Shown here one piece after another: positions 42,207-52,171 of a DNA stretch of 64,000 nt. Position 1 is the first letter of the stretch; each line of letters begins with the position of its first letter. Source of the DNA: Paractinoplanes tereljensis (lineage in GTDB: Bacteria > Actinomycetota > Actinomycetes > Mycobacteriales > Micromonosporaceae); contig NZ_BOMY01000008.1 in NCBI RefSeq assembly GCF_016862435.1, positions 62,001 through 126,000 on the forward strand, given 5' to 3'. The position numbers and the translations under genes were made by a program. Under the pieces are notes generated by a model, which saw only the letters and a program-made list of their open reading frames with translations, did not search any database and was not told the DNA's origin.

Positions 42207-43538
42207 TTAGCCGTGCGGGAACTGGGCCTCGTCGAACGGACCCACCACCGCCAGCGACATCGGCTGGGCGAGGAGGTCGGCGGCGATCGCGTCGACCTCT
42301 TCCTTGGTGACCGCGTCGACCCGGCCGAGCAGTTCGTCCACGCTCATCAGGTCGCCGTAGAGCAGCTCCGACTTGGCGAGCCGGCTCATCCGGGAGCCCG
42401 AGTCCTCGAGTCCCAGTACGTACGATCCCTTGACCATGCCCTTGCCCCGGGCGATCTCCTCGGCCGTCAGGCCGTCGGCGGCGACCCGGGCCAGCTCGGT
42501 GCGGGCCAGGTCGAGAACTTCCTCGACCTTGCCGGGCGCGCAGCCGGCGTAGACGCCGAACAGGCCGGCGTCGGCATACTGCGAGGCGTACGAGTAGACC
42601 GAGTAGGCCAGCCCGCGCTTCTCCCGGATCTCCTGGAAGAGACGGCTGGACATGCCGCCGCCGAGCACGTTGTTGAGCACGCCCAGGGCGAACCGGCGCT
42701 CGTCGCGGCGGCCGATGCCGACCCCGCCGAGCACCACGTGCGCCTGCTCGGTGTCCCGGTTGCGGACGACCGTGTGCGGCTTCTGGTGGCGGACCCGCTT
42801 GCTGCCCGCGCGCGGGTCGGCCGGCGCGGCCGCGGAGCCGTCCAGCGGCGTGCCGGCGAGGGCCTTGCGGACCAGGCGTACGACCGTGTTGTGGTCGAGG
42901 TTGCCCGCCGCCGCGACCACGATCTGCGACGGCGTGTAACGCCGCCGGTAGAAGCCGTTGATCTGGTTGCGGGTCATCGGGGTGATCGATTCCTCGGTCC
43001 CCGAGATGAGCCGGCCCAGCGGGTGATCACCGAAGATCGCCTCGGTGAAGATGTCGTGCACCTCGTCGCCGGGCTCGTCCTCGTGCATGGCGATCTCTTC
43101 GAGGATCACCGCCCGCTCGGTCTCCACGTCGGACGGCTCGAGGATCGAGTCGGCCACCGCGTCGACCAGCACGTCTACCGCGAGCGGCAGATCGGCGTCC
43201 AGCACCCGCGCGTAGTAGCAGGTGTATTCCTTGGTGGTGAAGGCGTTGGTCTCGCCGCCGACCGCTTCGATCTCGGCCGAGATCTGCAGTGCCGTGCGCT
43301 TGTGGGTGCCCTTGAACAGCAGGTGCTCGAGGAAGTGCGAGGCGCCCGACATGTTCGGCGTCTCGTCCCGGGAGCCGATCCCCACCCAGACGCCGAGTGA
43401 GGCGCTCCGGGTGCCGGGGATCGCCTCGGTGACGATGCGCAGGCCGCTGGGCAGGGTGGTGCGCTTGGCACCTTCCTGCAAGGTCTTGGTTACGACGCGG
43501 GCCGGCTTTTCAGCCGGCCCGCGCGAACTAGCTGTCAC
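42207..43538 (-). CDS. M16-family zinc metallopeptidase
   Basis: 443 aa from GTG at 43538. The inverted zinc motif HxxEH is in GASHFLEHLLFKGT (~66), with the third ligand glutamate ~75 residues on (ERAVILEEIAMHEDEPGDEV). Two M16 half domains follow. No signal peptide; a cytoplasmic or associated processing peptidase, similar to PqqL/YmxG. It lies 6 bp after pnp, a position conserved in actinobacteria and Bacillus (pnp - ymxG). Confidence 0.93.
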   Translation of the reverse strand: MTASSRGPAEKPARVVTKTLQEGAKRTTLPSGLRIVTEAIPGTRSASLGVWVGIGSRDETPNMSGASHFLEHLLFKGTHKRTALQISAEIEAVGGETNAFTTKEYTCYYARVLDADLPLAVDVLVDAVADSILEPSDVETERAVILEEIAMHEDEPGDEVHDIFTEAIFGDHPLGRLISGTEESITPMTRNQINGFYRRRYTPSQIVVAAAGNLDHNTVVRLVRKALAGTPLDGSAAAPADPRAGSKRVRHQKPHTVVRNRDTEQAHVVLGGVGIGRRDERRFALGVLNNVLGGGMSSRLFQEIREKRGLAYSVYSYASQYADAGLFGVYAGCAPGKVEEVLDLARTELARVAADGLTAEEIARGKGMVKGSYVLGLEDSGSRMSRLAKSELLYGDLMSVDELLGRVDAVTKEEVDAIAADLLAQPMSLAVVGPFDEAQFPHG

Positions 43539-43544
43539 TGGTGA

Positions 43545-45902
43545 TTACTCCCGAGGAGCGCTGCCGCGCTCGCCGGCGGGCCGCTGACGACGACGGCGGG
43601 GCTCGCCGCCACCCTCACCGCGAGGACCACCCTCACCGCGAGGACCGCGGTCCTCGCGCGGCGGGCGGGACTCACGCGGAGCCTGACCGTCGGCCGCGGC
43701 CGGAGCAGCCGGGGCTTCCTCGCCCTCGGGGCGGACCTTGTCGAGGTAGATCTTGCCGCGGGCATCGATGTCCGCGATCGAGACCTCGACCTTGTCGCCG
43801 ACGTTGAGGAAGTCCTCCACCTTGTCGACCCGCTTGCCGTCGCCCACCTTGGAGATGTGCAGCAGGCCGTCGCGGCCGGGCAGCAGCGAGACGAACGCGC
43901 CGAACGCGGCCGTCTTCACCACGGTGCCGAGGAACTTGTCGCCGACCTTCGGCAGGGTCGGGTTGGCGATCGCGTTGATCCGCTCGACCGCGGCGTCGGC
44001 CGACGGGCCGTTCGTCGCGCCGACGTAGATCGTGCCGTCGTCCTCGATCGAGATGTCGGCGCCGGTCTCGTCCTGGATCGCGTTGATCGTCTGACCCTTC
44101 GGGCCGATGACCATGCCGATCTTGTCGACCGGGATCTTCACCGAGGTGACCCGCGGTGCGTACTCCGACATCTCGGCGGGCGAGTTGATCGCCGCTTCCA
44201 TCACGGCGAGGATCGTCGCGCGGGCGTCGTGCGCCTGCTGCAGCGCGCCGGCCAGCACGTCCGACGGGATGCCGTCGAGCTTGGTGTCCAGCTGCAGGGC
44301 GGTGACGAACTCGCTGGTGCCGGCGACCTTGAAGTCCATGTCGCCGAACGCGTCCTCAGCACCGAGGATGTCGGTGAGCGCGACGTACTGCGTCTTGCCG
44401 TCGACCTCGTCGGAGATGAGGCCCATCGCGATGCCGGCGACCGGCGCCTTCAGCGGCACACCGGCGCTGAGCAGCGACAGCGTCGAGGCGCAGACCGAGC
44501 CCATCGAGGTCGAGCCGTTCGAGCTCAGGGCCTCGGAGACCTGGCGGATCGCGTACGGGAACTCCTCGCGGGCCGGCAGCACGGGCACCAGGGCCCGCTC
44601 GGCCAGCGCGCCGTGACCGATCTCGCGGCGCTTCGGCGAACCCACCCGGCCGGTCTCACCGGTCGAGTAGGGCGGGAAGTTGTAGTTGTGCATGTAGCGC
44701 TTGGACTTCTCGGGAGCGAGCGTGTCCAGCGTCTGCTCGAGACGCAGCATGTTCAGCGTGGTGACACCCAGGATCTGGGTCTCGCCCCGCTCGAACAGGG
44801 CCGAGCCGTGCACCCGCGGCAGGACACCGACCTGAGCGCTCAGCGGCCGGATGTCGCGCGGCCCACGGCCGTCGATCCGGATCTGGTCGCGCAGCACGCG
44901 GGCCCGGACCTCGGACTTGGTCAGCGACCGGAACGCGGCGCTGATCTCCTTCTCGCGACCCTCGAACCGCTCGTCGAGCAGGTCGTGGGCCTTCGCCTTG
45001 ATCAGGTCGAGGGACTCCTCGCGCTCCTGCTTGCCGGCGATCTTCAGCGCCTCGGCGGTCTCCTCGCGGACGGCCTCCGCGACGGCGCTGAACACGTCGT
45101 CCTGGTAGTCCAGGAAGACCGGGTAGTCGGCGACCGGCTTGGCGGCGACCTCGGCCAGCTCGCTCTGCGCGCGGCACAGCTCGCGGATGGCCGGCTTTGC
45201 GGCCTCCAGACCGCTGGCCACGACCTCCTCGGTCGGGGCAGCGGCACCGGCCGAGATCAGCTTGATCGCGTGCGGGGTGGCCTCAGCCTCGACCATCATG
45301 ATCGCGACGTCGCCGTCGGCGAGGACACGACCGGCGACCACCATGTCGAAGGTGGCCCGCTCGAGCTCCTCCAGGGTCGGGAAGGCGACCCACTGGCCCT
45401 CGACGTGCGCGACCCGCGTCGAGCCGACCGGGCCGCTGAACGGCAGGCCGGAGAGCTTGGTCGACATCGAGGCGCCGTTCATGGCGACCACGTCGTACGG
45501 GTGGGCCGGGTCGAGCGCCAGGATCGTCTCGACGACCTGGACCTCGTTACGCAGGCCCTTGGTGAACGACGGGCGCAGCGGCCGGTCGATCAGGCGGCAG
45601 GTGAGGATGGCGTCCTCGCTGGGACGACCCTCCCGGCGGAAGAACGAGCCGGGGATGCGGCCGGCCGCGTACATCCGCTCCTCGACGTCGACCGTGAGCG
45701 GGAAGAAGTCGAAGTGCTCCTTGGGCGACTTGCTCGCGGTGGTCGCGGAGAGGACCACGGTGTCGCCCAGCTGGACGATGACCGAGCCGGCAGCCTGCTT
45801 GGCCAGGCGACCGGTGGAGAAGGTCACCTCGCGGGTGCCGAACGCACCGTTGTCGATGACGGCGGTGCGGGACTCAGTTCCGAGAGCGTTCTGCTCTGTC
45901 AT
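43545..45902 (-). CDS. pnp: Polyribonucleotide nucleotidyltransferase (PNPase)
   Basis: 785 aa; start ATG at 45902 ([20 protein letters not shown]), with GAAGGAG upstream. Two RNase PH-type core domains joined by a helical domain, then KH ([19 protein letters not shown]) and S1 ([20 protein letters not shown]) RNA-binding domains. The C-terminus has an Arg/Gly/Glu-rich extension ([22 protein letters not shown]) often seen in actinobacteria. It degrades or tails RNA 3' ends with phosphate/nucleoside diphosphates; in actinobacteria the same enzyme also makes tails. Confidence 0.96.
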   Translation of the reverse strand: MTEQNALGTESRTAVIDNGAFGTREVTFSTGRLAKQAAGSVIVQLGDTVVLSATTASKSPKEHFDFFPLTVDVEERMYAAGRIPGSFFRREGRPSEDAILTCRLIDRPLRPSFTKGLRNEVQVVETILALDPAHPYDVVAMNGASMSTKLSGLPFSGPVGSTRVAHVEGQWVAFPTLEELERATFDMVVAGRVLADGDVAIMMVEAEATPHAIKLISAGAAAPTEEVVASGLEAAKPAIRELCRAQSELAEVAAKPVADYPVFLDYQDDVFSAVAEAVREETAEALKIAGKQEREESLDLIKAKAHDLLDERFEGREKEISAAFRSLTKSEVRARVLRDQIRIDGRGPRDIRPLSAQVGVLPRVHGSALFERGETQILGVTTLNMLRLEQTLDTLAPEKSKRYMHNYNFPPYSTGETGRVGSPKRREIGHGALAERALVPVLPAREEFPYAIRQVSEALSSNGSTSMGSVCASTLSLLSAGVPLKAPVAGIAMGLISDEVDGKTQYVALTDILGAEDAFGDMDFKVAGTSEFVTALQLDTKLDGIPSDVLAGALQQAHDARATILAVMEAAINSPAEMSEYAPRVTSVKIPVDKIGMVIGPKGQTINAIQDETGADISIEDDGTIYVGATNGPSADAAVERINAIANPTLPKVGDKFLGTVVKTAAFGAFVSLLPGRDGLLHISKVGDGKRVDKVEDFLNVGDKVEVSIADIDARGKIYLDKVRPEGEEAPAAPAAADGQAPRESRPPREDRGPRGEGGPRGEGGGEPRRRRQRPAGERGSAPRE

Positions 45903-46067
45903 GTTGTTGCGGTACTCCTTCGTCGAGGACCCGGCGGTCATCTCAGCGCGATGTTCAGGCTGGCCGGTCTTCGATCGAAGTGCCCAGGATGGTTGGCCTG
46001 GGAACCACTACCGAGGACCGGTGTCTGTCTTGGCCTGGCGAACCGCGCGGGTCCGTGGGTTAAAGCT

Positions 46068-46098
46068 AGGGGGAGCGGCCCGGTCGGCCACTCCCCCT
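46068..46098 (-). terminator. Hairpin between rpsO and pnp
   Basis: 13-bp arms with one mismatch (AGGGGGAGCGGCC 46068-46080; GGCCACTCCCCCT 46086-46098), 5-nt loop, 6 bp after the rpsO stop on the minus strand, followed by AGCTTTAACC. Either an rpsO terminator or a pnp-leader processing stem, as known for rpsO-pnp in other bacteria. Confidence 0.7.
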
Positions 46099-46104
46099 GA
46101 AGAC

Positions 46105-46374
46105 TTATCGGCGGAGGCCGAGACGCTCGATCAGCGTCCGGTAGCGCGCGATGTCCTTCTTCTGAACGTAGTTGAGAAGGCGGCGACGGCGGCCGACCAG
46201 CAGCAGCAGGCCACGCCGGCTGTGGTGGTCGTGCTTGTGCACCTTCAGGTGCTCGGTGAGGTCAGCGATCCGCTTGGTCAGCATCGCGACCTGCACCTCG
46301 GGCGACCCGGTGTCGCCGTCCTGCGCCTTGTACTCGTCGATGATCTTGTTCTTGGTGTCTTGATCGAGCGCCAT
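46105..46374 (-). CDS. rpsO: 30S ribosomal protein S15
   Basis: 89 aa from ATG at 46374 ([20 protein letters not shown]), the exact family size. S15 signature: [40 protein letters not shown] and a C-terminal [12 protein letters not shown]. It binds 16S rRNA early in assembly of the small subunit platform. Gene order ribF-rpsO-pnp is widely conserved. Confidence 0.97.
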   Translation of the reverse strand: MALDQDTKNKIIDEYKAQDGDTGSPEVQVAMLTKRIADLTEHLKVHKHDHHSRRGLLLLVGRRRRLLNYVQKKDIARYRTLIERLGLRR

Positions 46375-46491
46375 ACTCTCCGAAATTCTGTGTTGCCGGT
46401 GGGTAAGCACGGTATTCCGCACCCGCGGCGTCGGGCAGGCACGCGGAACCGGTCGTTGGACAGCCAACGTCCTGTCAACCCTACCAGGGGG

Positions 46492-47424
46492 TTACCGAAG
46501 CATCTCGCGGGTCTGTTCCACGTCCTCGCGGATCTGCGCGACAAGCGGTTCGATGCCCTCGTAGACCCGCTGTTCGCGCAGGTGAGCGACGAAGTCGAGG
46601 CTCACCCGCTCGCCGTAGAGGTCACCCGCGAAGTCGAGAACGTAGGCCTCGACCCGGCGTTCCCGCCCGGAGAAGGTGGGATTGGTGCCGATCGACACGC
46701 TCGCCGGGTGCCGGCCCGCGTGCTCGCCGCCACGGATCAGCCAGGCCGCATAGACGCCGTCGGCCGGGACCGCCGCGTAGCGATGGGTCATCAGGTTGGC
46801 CGTCGGGAAGCCGATCTCGCGCCCGCGCTGGTCACCGCGGACAACCACGCCGGCCAGGCGGTGCGGCCGGCCGAGCGCGGCGGCCGCGGCCCGCACATCC
46901 CCGGCATCAACACAACTCCGGATGTACGTCGAGGAGAAGACCAGTCCGTCCGCCGAGACCAGTGGCGCGTCCTCGACGGTGAAGCCGAACGAACGCCCGA
47001 GCCGCTCCAGCACCTGCACGTCACCGGCGGCCTTGTGCCCGAACCGGAAGTTGTCGCCGACCACCACGACCGCCGCGTGCAACGCCTCGACCAGCACGTC
47101 GTGCACGAACTGCTCGGCGGTCAGGTGCGAGAAGGACGGCGTGAACGGCACCACACAGAGCGCGTCGACGCCGAGCTGCTCGATCAGCTCGGCCTTGCGC
47201 ACCGGCTCGGTGAGCACCGCCGGGTGTGAACCCGGGCGCACCACCTCGGCCGGGTGCGGGTCGAAGGTCATCACCACCGACTGCAGTCCCAGGTCGCGGG
47301 CCCGCTTCACGGCGTGCCCGATGATCGCCTGGTGGCCGCGGTGCACGCCGTCGAAGACGCCGATCGTGACCACCGACCGGCCCCAACCCCCGGGCACCGA
47401 CTCGTAGCCCCGCCACCGCTGCAT
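46492..47424 (-). CDS. ribF: Bifunctional riboflavin kinase/FAD synthetase
   Basis: 310 aa from ATG at 47424 (MQRWRGYESVPGGWGRSVVT). N-terminal FAD synthetase domain with the nucleotidyl-transferase HxGH-type motif TIGVFDGVHRGHQAII, NFRFGHKAAGD and SSTYIRSCV; C-terminal riboflavin kinase domain with GREIGFPTANL and GVYAAWL. It makes FMN then FAD. Between truB and rpsO, but here a two-component pair (47503-49784) has been inserted between truB and ribF on the other strand. Confidence 0.96.
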   Translation of the reverse strand: MQRWRGYESVPGGWGRSVVTIGVFDGVHRGHQAIIGHAVKRARDLGLQSVVMTFDPHPAEVVRPGSHPAVLTEPVRKAELIEQLGVDALCVVPFTPSFSHLTAEQFVHDVLVEALHAAVVVVGDNFRFGHKAAGDVQVLERLGRSFGFTVEDAPLVSADGLVFSSTYIRSCVDAGDVRAAAAALGRPHRLAGVVVRGDQRGREIGFPTANLMTHRYAAVPADGVYAAWLIRGGEHAGRHPASVSIGTNPTFSGRERRVEAYVLDFAGDLYGERVSLDFVAHLREQRVYEGIEPLVAQIREDVEQTREMLR

Positions 47425-47502
47425 GTGTCGCCCTCCCGCTCAATCGTCGGGCACAGCGTATCGGTCTTACGAACCGACCGAAACGCTACGATTAGCCCCG
47501 AT

Positions 47503-49395
47503 ATGCGCATCGACTGGAGCGTGCTCGTCCTGCTCGCGGCGGAGTTGACCTTCGCGGTGCTGTTCCTCCGTGCGCTCGGGGGCTATCTACTGCGCCGCGA
47601 CTCCCTGCAGGGCAACGTGACGCTGGTCTTCCTGCCGTGCACGGTGTTCTTCGGGGTGGACATCACCCGCCGGCTGGCCGGCGGCACGCTGCCGATGTGG
47701 GTGGGCATCGCCACCACCACGGTGCTGCTGGCGCAGCCCTACCTCACGGTCCGGCTGGCGGCGCGGCTGCGGGCGGTGCCGCAGATTCTCGACCGGCTGG
47801 TGCTGATGGCGTACATCGGCCTGGCCTTTCCGCTCCTGATGACGGCCCGCCCGCTCACCTCGGGCGGACTGACCGCGATGACCCTCGGCTTCAGCCTCAG
47901 CGAGGTGGTCGCGGCCGCCCTGCTCTGGGGCAAGGCCCGCACCCGGGCCGGCGCCAACCAGGCCCGGCTGACCATCGCGGCCGCCGCCACCCTCACCTTC
48001 GGCGTCATGATCGTCTTCGTCGCCCTCGGCGCGTTGCACGGCCCGCAGCTGACCGCCGTGAGCCGGGTTCTGGCCCTGCTCAGCGGGCTCGGCTACCTGG
48101 TCGCCTTCATGCCGTCGCGGTGGCTGCGGCGGATGTTCTCGACAAGTGCCGCCTGGCACGTCACCGAACGGCTGCTGCGCGCCGACGCCCAGTCCCCGGC
48201 CGAGGTCTGGCAGACGTACGCCGAGATCATGCGCGAGCAGACCGGCGCCGAGGCGGTCGCCGTGCTGATGCCGCGCCCGGACGGCCAGCTCGCCCAGACC
48301 GCGTACGCCGGCCCGCCGCTGCCCGAGCTCACCCAGGTCGACGCGGCCGACATCACCGCGCTGGTCCGGGCCGGCCGCCCGGCCCGGCTGCGCGAGGGCA
48401 CCCCCGCCCTGGTCGCGCACTACGGCGACCACCTCGGCGACGACTACGTCACGGTGCTCGCCATGCCGGTGCCGCCCGACGTCGACGGCGCGGTGCTGCT
48501 GTTCAACCGGCACCGCACCCTGTTCCACGACGACGACCTGCGGCTGCTCGCCGCGCTCGGCGGCCAGGCCGGCATCCTCGCCGAACGGCAGGCCGTCGCC
48601 GACGCCCAGCGCCGCCTGACCACCGAGCTGAGCGCGTCGGTCGACGCGCTCACCGCCGCCAACCAGGCGAAGAGCGCGTTCCTGGCCAACATGAGCCACG
48701 AACTGCGCACCCCGCTCAACGCGATCATCGGGTTCAGCGACCTGATGCGCGTCGAGGAACCGGAGGGTGACCGGCGCCGCGTCCCGGCCGAGTGGGTCGA
48801 CCACATCCACACCAGCGGCCGGCACCTGCTCGGCCTGATCAACGACATCCTCGACCTCGCCAAGATCGAGGCCGGCCGGCTGGACCTGAGCCCGGCCCCG
48901 CTGCGGGTCGACACCGCGATCACCGAGCTGCTCACCGGCCTGGCCCCGCTGTTCACCACCAAGAACCTCACCGTGCACACCGATCTGCCGGAGGTCACCG
49001 CGCTGGCCGACCGGGTGCGTTTCCGGCAGATCGTGGAAAACCTGCTGTCCAACGCCATCAAATTCACCGAGCCCGGCGGCTCGGTCACGGTCGCCGCGAA
49101 AAAGCGAGGCGAGCAGGTGTACGTCGCGGTGGCCGACACCGGGGTGGGCATCTCGGAGAGCGACCAGCCTCGCGTCTTCGAGGAGTTCCAGCAGGTGGGT
49201 GACCCGGAGCGGCAGCGGGCCGGCACCGGTCTCGGCCTGGCCCTCACCAAACGTCTCGTCGAGGCACACGACGGCGAGATCACCCTGGAGTCGGAGATCG
49301 GCGTGGGCAGCGTCTTCACCATCAGCCTGCCCGCCGACACCGTCCTGCCCGCGTCGCACCCGGCGACCCGCGCACCCGCGACCGGAAGGAGCTGA
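47503..49395 (+). CDS. Membrane sensor histidine kinase with GAF-like domain
   Basis: 630 aa from ATG at 47503 (MRIDWSVLVLLAAELTFAVL); codons further upstream in frame are not coding-like. About six to seven N-terminal membrane helices (1-205) are followed by a GAF-like domain (~220-365: EQTGAEAVAVLM, LLAALGGQAGILAERQA). Then come a HisKA dimerisation domain with the phospho-acceptor in FLANMSHELRTPLNAIIGFS (~399), and an HATPase domain (NLLSNAIKFTEPGG, VADTGVGIS, GTGLGLALTKR). Signal unknown. Two bases separate it from a single-domain response regulator. Confidence 0.92.
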   Translation: MRIDWSVLVLLAAELTFAVLFLRALGGYLLRRDSLQGNVTLVFLPCTVFFGVDITRRLAGGTLPMWVGIATTTVLLAQPYLTVRLAARLRAVPQILDRLVLMAYIGLAFPLLMTARPLTSGGLTAMTLGFSLSEVVAAALLWGKARTRAGANQARLTIAAAATLTFGVMIVFVALGALHGPQLTAVSRVLALLSGLGYLVAFMPSRWLRRMFSTSAAWHVTERLLRADAQSPAEVWQTYAEIMREQTGAEAVAVLMPRPDGQLAQTAYAGPPLPELTQVDAADITALVRAGRPARLREGTPALVAHYGDHLGDDYVTVLAMPVPPDVDGAVLLFNRHRTLFHDDDLRLLAALGGQAGILAERQAVADAQRRLTTELSASVDALTAANQAKSAFLANMSHELRTPLNAIIGFSDLMRVEEPEGDRRRVPAEWVDHIHTSGRHLLGLINDILDLAKIEAGRLDLSPAPLRVDTAITELLTGLAPLFTTKNLTVHTDLPEVTALADRVRFRQIVENLLSNAIKFTEPGGSVTVAAKKRGEQVYVAVADTGVGISESDQPRVFEEFQQVGDPERQRAGTGLGLALTKRLVEAHDGEITLESEIGVGSVFTISLPADTVLPASHPATRAPATGRS

Positions 49396-49397
49396 CC

Positions 49398-49784
49398 ATG
49401 AGCACGATCCTGCTGGTCGAGGACGAGGAGCTGAACCGCACGCTGGTCAAGGCGGTGCTTTCCCGAGCCGGCGTCGAGGCGGTGCGCACCGCCTCGGTGG
49501 TCGACGCGACAAGCCTCTCGGCGGCCCGTGACCGGCTTCGCGCCGCCGACATCGACCTGGTCCTGCTCGACATGAACCTGCCCGACGGCAACGGCCTCAA
49601 CCTGGCCCGGGAACTGGCCGCCGGCCTGCTGCCGGCGGACAAGCGCCCGACGGTGGTGGCGGTGACCGCGAGCGTGCTCCCCCAGGACCGGGCCGCCGCG
49701 ATCGAGGCCGGTTGCGACGACTTCCTGGACAAGCCCTACGCCGCCGCCGACCTGGTCGCGACGGTCGCCCGGCACCTGACCTAG
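49398..49784 (+). CDS. Single-domain response regulator (receiver only)
   Basis: 128 aa from ATG at 49398. Complete receiver: acidic pair E8/D9 in LLVEDEE, phosphorylation site D58 in LVLLDMNLPDGNG, Thr in VVAVTAS (~90) and Lys in FLDKPYA (112). There is no output domain, so it must act by protein contact (phosphorelay or partner switching). Co-transcribed with the kinase. The TAG stop shares CTAG (49781-49784) with the convergent truB stop. Confidence 0.93.
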   Translation: MSTILLVEDEELNRTLVKAVLSRAGVEAVRTASVVDATSLSAARDRLRAADIDLVLLDMNLPDGNGLNLARELAAGLLPADKRPTVVAVTASVLPQDRAAAIEAGCDDFLDKPYAAADLVATVARHLT

Positions 49785-50662
49785 GCCGGGGCCAGCACGA
49801 TCTCGGCGCGGGCCCGGCCTTCGCGCTCGGAGACGATCGCGAGGACGTCGCCCTCGGGACCGAACACCGCGTACGGGCCGTCGATGCCGACCGGGTCGAG
49901 CGGGCCGCCGTGGCTGAGCACGCGGGCCTCCTCCGGAGTGGCCGTGCGCTGCGGGAAGGTCTGCCGGGCGGCGTCGGCCATCGGCAGGCCGACCACGTCG
50001 GGGGCGGTCTTCTCCAGCTCCTCCAGGGTGACCGCCTCGGCCAGCGTCATCTGGCCCACCGCGGTGCGCCGCAGCGCGGTCAGGTGCCCGCCCACGCCCA
50101 GCGCGGTGCCCAGGTCGCGGGCGATCGCCCGGATGTAGGTGCCGGACGAGCAGTCCACCTCGACGTCGACGTCGACCAGGTCGCCCTCCCGCCGGATGGC
50201 CAGCACGTCGAGGCGCGCGACGGTGACCCGGCGGGCCGGGATGTCGACGGTCTCCCCGTCGCGTACGCGCTTGTAGGCTCTCTCGCCGTTGATCTTGATG
50301 GCACTCACCGCGCTCGGCACCTGGTCGATCTCGCCGCGCTGGGCCGCCAGGCCGGAGTGGATGTCGGCGTCGGCGACGCCGGCCGCCGAAACGGTGGCGG
50401 TGACCTCGCCCTCCGCGTCGTCGGTGATCGTCGTCTGCCCCAGCCGGATCGTCGCGGCGTAGCTCTTGCCCGACCCGATCACGTAGGTGAGCAGCCGGGT
50501 GGCCCGGTTGACCCCGATGATCAGCACGCCGGTCGCCATCGGATCGAGCGTGCCGCCATGCCCGACCCGGCGGGTCTTGGCCAGCCGCCGAATCCGCGCC
50601 ACCACGTCGTGCGAGGTCATCCCCGCCGGCTTGTCCACCACGATCAGCCCGTCCGCATTCAC
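49781..50662 (-). CDS. truB: tRNA pseudouridine-55 synthase
   Basis: 293 aa from ATG at 50662 (MNADGLIVVDKPAGMTSHDV). Catalytic Asp in the family motif VGHGGTLDPMATGVLII; further GKSYAATIRLGQTT and a C-terminal PUA-like part (PYAVFGPEGDVLAIVSERE). Makes pseudouridine 55 in the T-loop of tRNAs. It lies 23 bp downstream of the MATE exporter gene. Confidence 0.95.
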   Translation of the reverse strand: MNADGLIVVDKPAGMTSHDVVARIRRLAKTRRVGHGGTLDPMATGVLIIGVNRATRLLTYVIGSGKSYAATIRLGQTTITDDAEGEVTATVSAAGVADADIHSGLAAQRGEIDQVPSAVSAIKINGERAYKRVRDGETVDIPARRVTVARLDVLAIRREGDLVDVDVEVDCSSGTYIRAIARDLGTALGVGGHLTALRRTAVGQMTLAEAVTLEELEKTAPDVVGLPMADAARQTFPQRTATPEEARVLSHGGPLDPVGIDGPYAVFGPEGDVLAIVSEREGRARAEIVLAPA

Positions 50663-50685
50663 CCGCCCACCTTAGGGCTCTGACC

Positions 50686-52023
50686 TCAGCGGGTGGCGCC
50701 CAGCACCGCCCAGCCGCCCGAGCGCCAGCGCCACACCGTGGTCACGAAACGGATCAGGATGAACAGGCCGAGGCCGGCCCACACGCCACCCAGCCCGAGG
50801 TCGAGCCAGTAGGCCAGCCAGATCGCCGGCAGGAAGCCCAGCAGCGCCGACGCGAGGGTGAGATTGCGCAGGTAGCGGATGTCGCCGGCGCCGATCAGCA
50901 CGCCATCGAGCGCGTAGACCACCCCGGCGAACGGCATCAGCCCGACGAACCAGGGCCACACGATCGCGGCCTGCTCGTGCACCGACTGATCCGGCGTGAA
51001 CCAGCCCGGCACCACACCCGCGCCGGCCGCCGCCAGCACCGCGAACCCGATTCCGGCAATCCCCCCGGCGATGGTCACCCGGCGGGCGACGTCCCGGGCA
51101 CCGGCCGCGTCGCCGCCGCCCAGCGCCGCGCCGACCAGGGACTGCGCCGCGATCGCCACCGCGTCGAGCGCCAGCGCGCTGAAGAACCAGAGCTGCAGGG
51201 CGATCTGGTGGGCACCGACCGCGGCGACCCCGAAGCGTGACGCGACCGCGGTAGCGGAGAGGAAGCAGGCCTGGAAGGCGGCGCCGCGGATCAGCAGGTC
51301 CCGGCCGAGCGTGAGCTGCTGCCCGATGACCCGTGGTCGCGGCCGCAGCGCGCGGGTCTCCCGGACCAGCGCGGCCAGGAAGCAGCCGCCGGAGACGGTC
51401 TGGGCGACCACGTTGGCCACCGCGGAACCGGTCAGGCCCCAGCCCGCCGGATAGACGAGCACCGGGCAGAGGATCGCGGAGAGCACGTTGGCGCCCAGCA
51501 CGAACAGCAACGGCCGCCGGGTGTCCTGCACGCCGCGCATCCATCCGTTGCCGGCCGCGGCGAGCAGCAGCCCCGGTGCGCCGAGCGAGGCGACACGCAG
51601 CCAGCCGGCCGCGGCGTGCGCGGTGGTGGCGTCACCGGCGAGGACGGACGTGAGCGGTCCGGCGCCGATCTGCGCGAGCACGACGAGGACGGCGCCCATC
51701 GCGAGCGCCAGCCAGGAGGCCTGCACGCCCTCGGCGACGGCGGCCTTCCGGTCCCCCGCGCCGAACCGCCGGGCGGCCCGCCCGGTGGTGCCGTAGGCCA
51801 TCAGGTTGCCGAACCAGACCGCCAGCGACATGACGGTGCCGCCGACCGCGACGGCCGCGAGCGGCACTCGCCCGAGGTGCCCGACGACGGCCGTGTCGAC
51901 CAGGACGTAGAGCGGCTCGGCGGCCAGCACCACGAGTGCCGGGACCGCGAGGCGGGCGATTCCCCTAGCGCCGGTCTCTGCCGGATCGAGCGCGGCAGAG
52001 GACTGGCGGGCAGGCGGGCTCAT
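50686..52023 (-). CDS. MATE-family efflux transporter (DinF subgroup)
   Basis: 445 aa from ATG at 52023 (MSPPARQSSAALDPAETGAR). Twelve hydrophobic segments in two halves. First-half motif: VPALVVLAAEPLYVLVDTAV followed by GHLGRVPLAAVAVGGTV, typical of DinF-type MATE proteins; later MRGVQDTRRPLLFVLGANV. It exports organic cations or drugs using Na+ or H+; substrate unknown. dinF-like genes between truB and the nrnA/rbfA group are common in actinobacteria. Confidence 0.92.
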   Translation of the reverse strand: MSPPARQSSAALDPAETGARGIARLAVPALVVLAAEPLYVLVDTAVVGHLGRVPLAAVAVGGTVMSLAVWFGNLMAYGTTGRAARRFGAGDRKAAVAEGVQASWLALAMGAVLVVLAQIGAGPLTSVLAGDATTAHAAAGWLRVASLGAPGLLLAAAGNGWMRGVQDTRRPLLFVLGANVLSAILCPVLVYPAGWGLTGSAVANVVAQTVSGGCFLAALVRETRALRPRPRVIGQQLTLGRDLLIRGAAFQACFLSATAVASRFGVAAVGAHQIALQLWFFSALALDAVAIAAQSLVGAALGGGDAAGARDVARRVTIAGGIAGIGFAVLAAAGAGVVPGWFTPDQSVHEQAAIVWPWFVGLMPFAGVVYALDGVLIGAGDIRYLRNLTLASALLGFLPAIWLAYWLDLGLGGVWAGLGLFILIRFVTTVWRWRSGGWAVLGATR

Positions 52024-52081
52024 GGACAACCATGATGCCCGCCCGACAGTAAGGGATGCAATGCGGTTGAGTGCTTACCAG

Positions 52082-52171
52082 TTACTGACGGGTGTCCAGC
52101 GAGGTCTGCAGGGCGCGGCGCGCCTGCTCGCGGGCTTCGTCGGTGGGCTGGGGCTTCGGCTTGGCAGCCAT
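52082..52171 (-). CDS. 29-aa small protein
   Basis: ATG at 52171, TAA at 52082-52084. The peptide begins MAAKPKPQPTDEAREQARRA and ends LQTSLDTRQ. A strong ribosome-binding site, GGAGG (52178-52182), lies 6 nt before the ATG, the best in this part of the window. The composition is soluble: a Pro/Lys head and a short charged helix. No known function. It is preceded by a ~270-bp stretch with no other gene, so it likely has its own promoter. Confidence 0.6.
   Translation of the reverse strand: MAAKPKPQPTDEAREQARRALQTSLDTRQ

Noticed and set aside
46473..46478. TTGACA (minus) as rpsO -35 box
   Set aside because: No TANNNT at 16-18 bp downstream; the distance to the rpsO start is also long.
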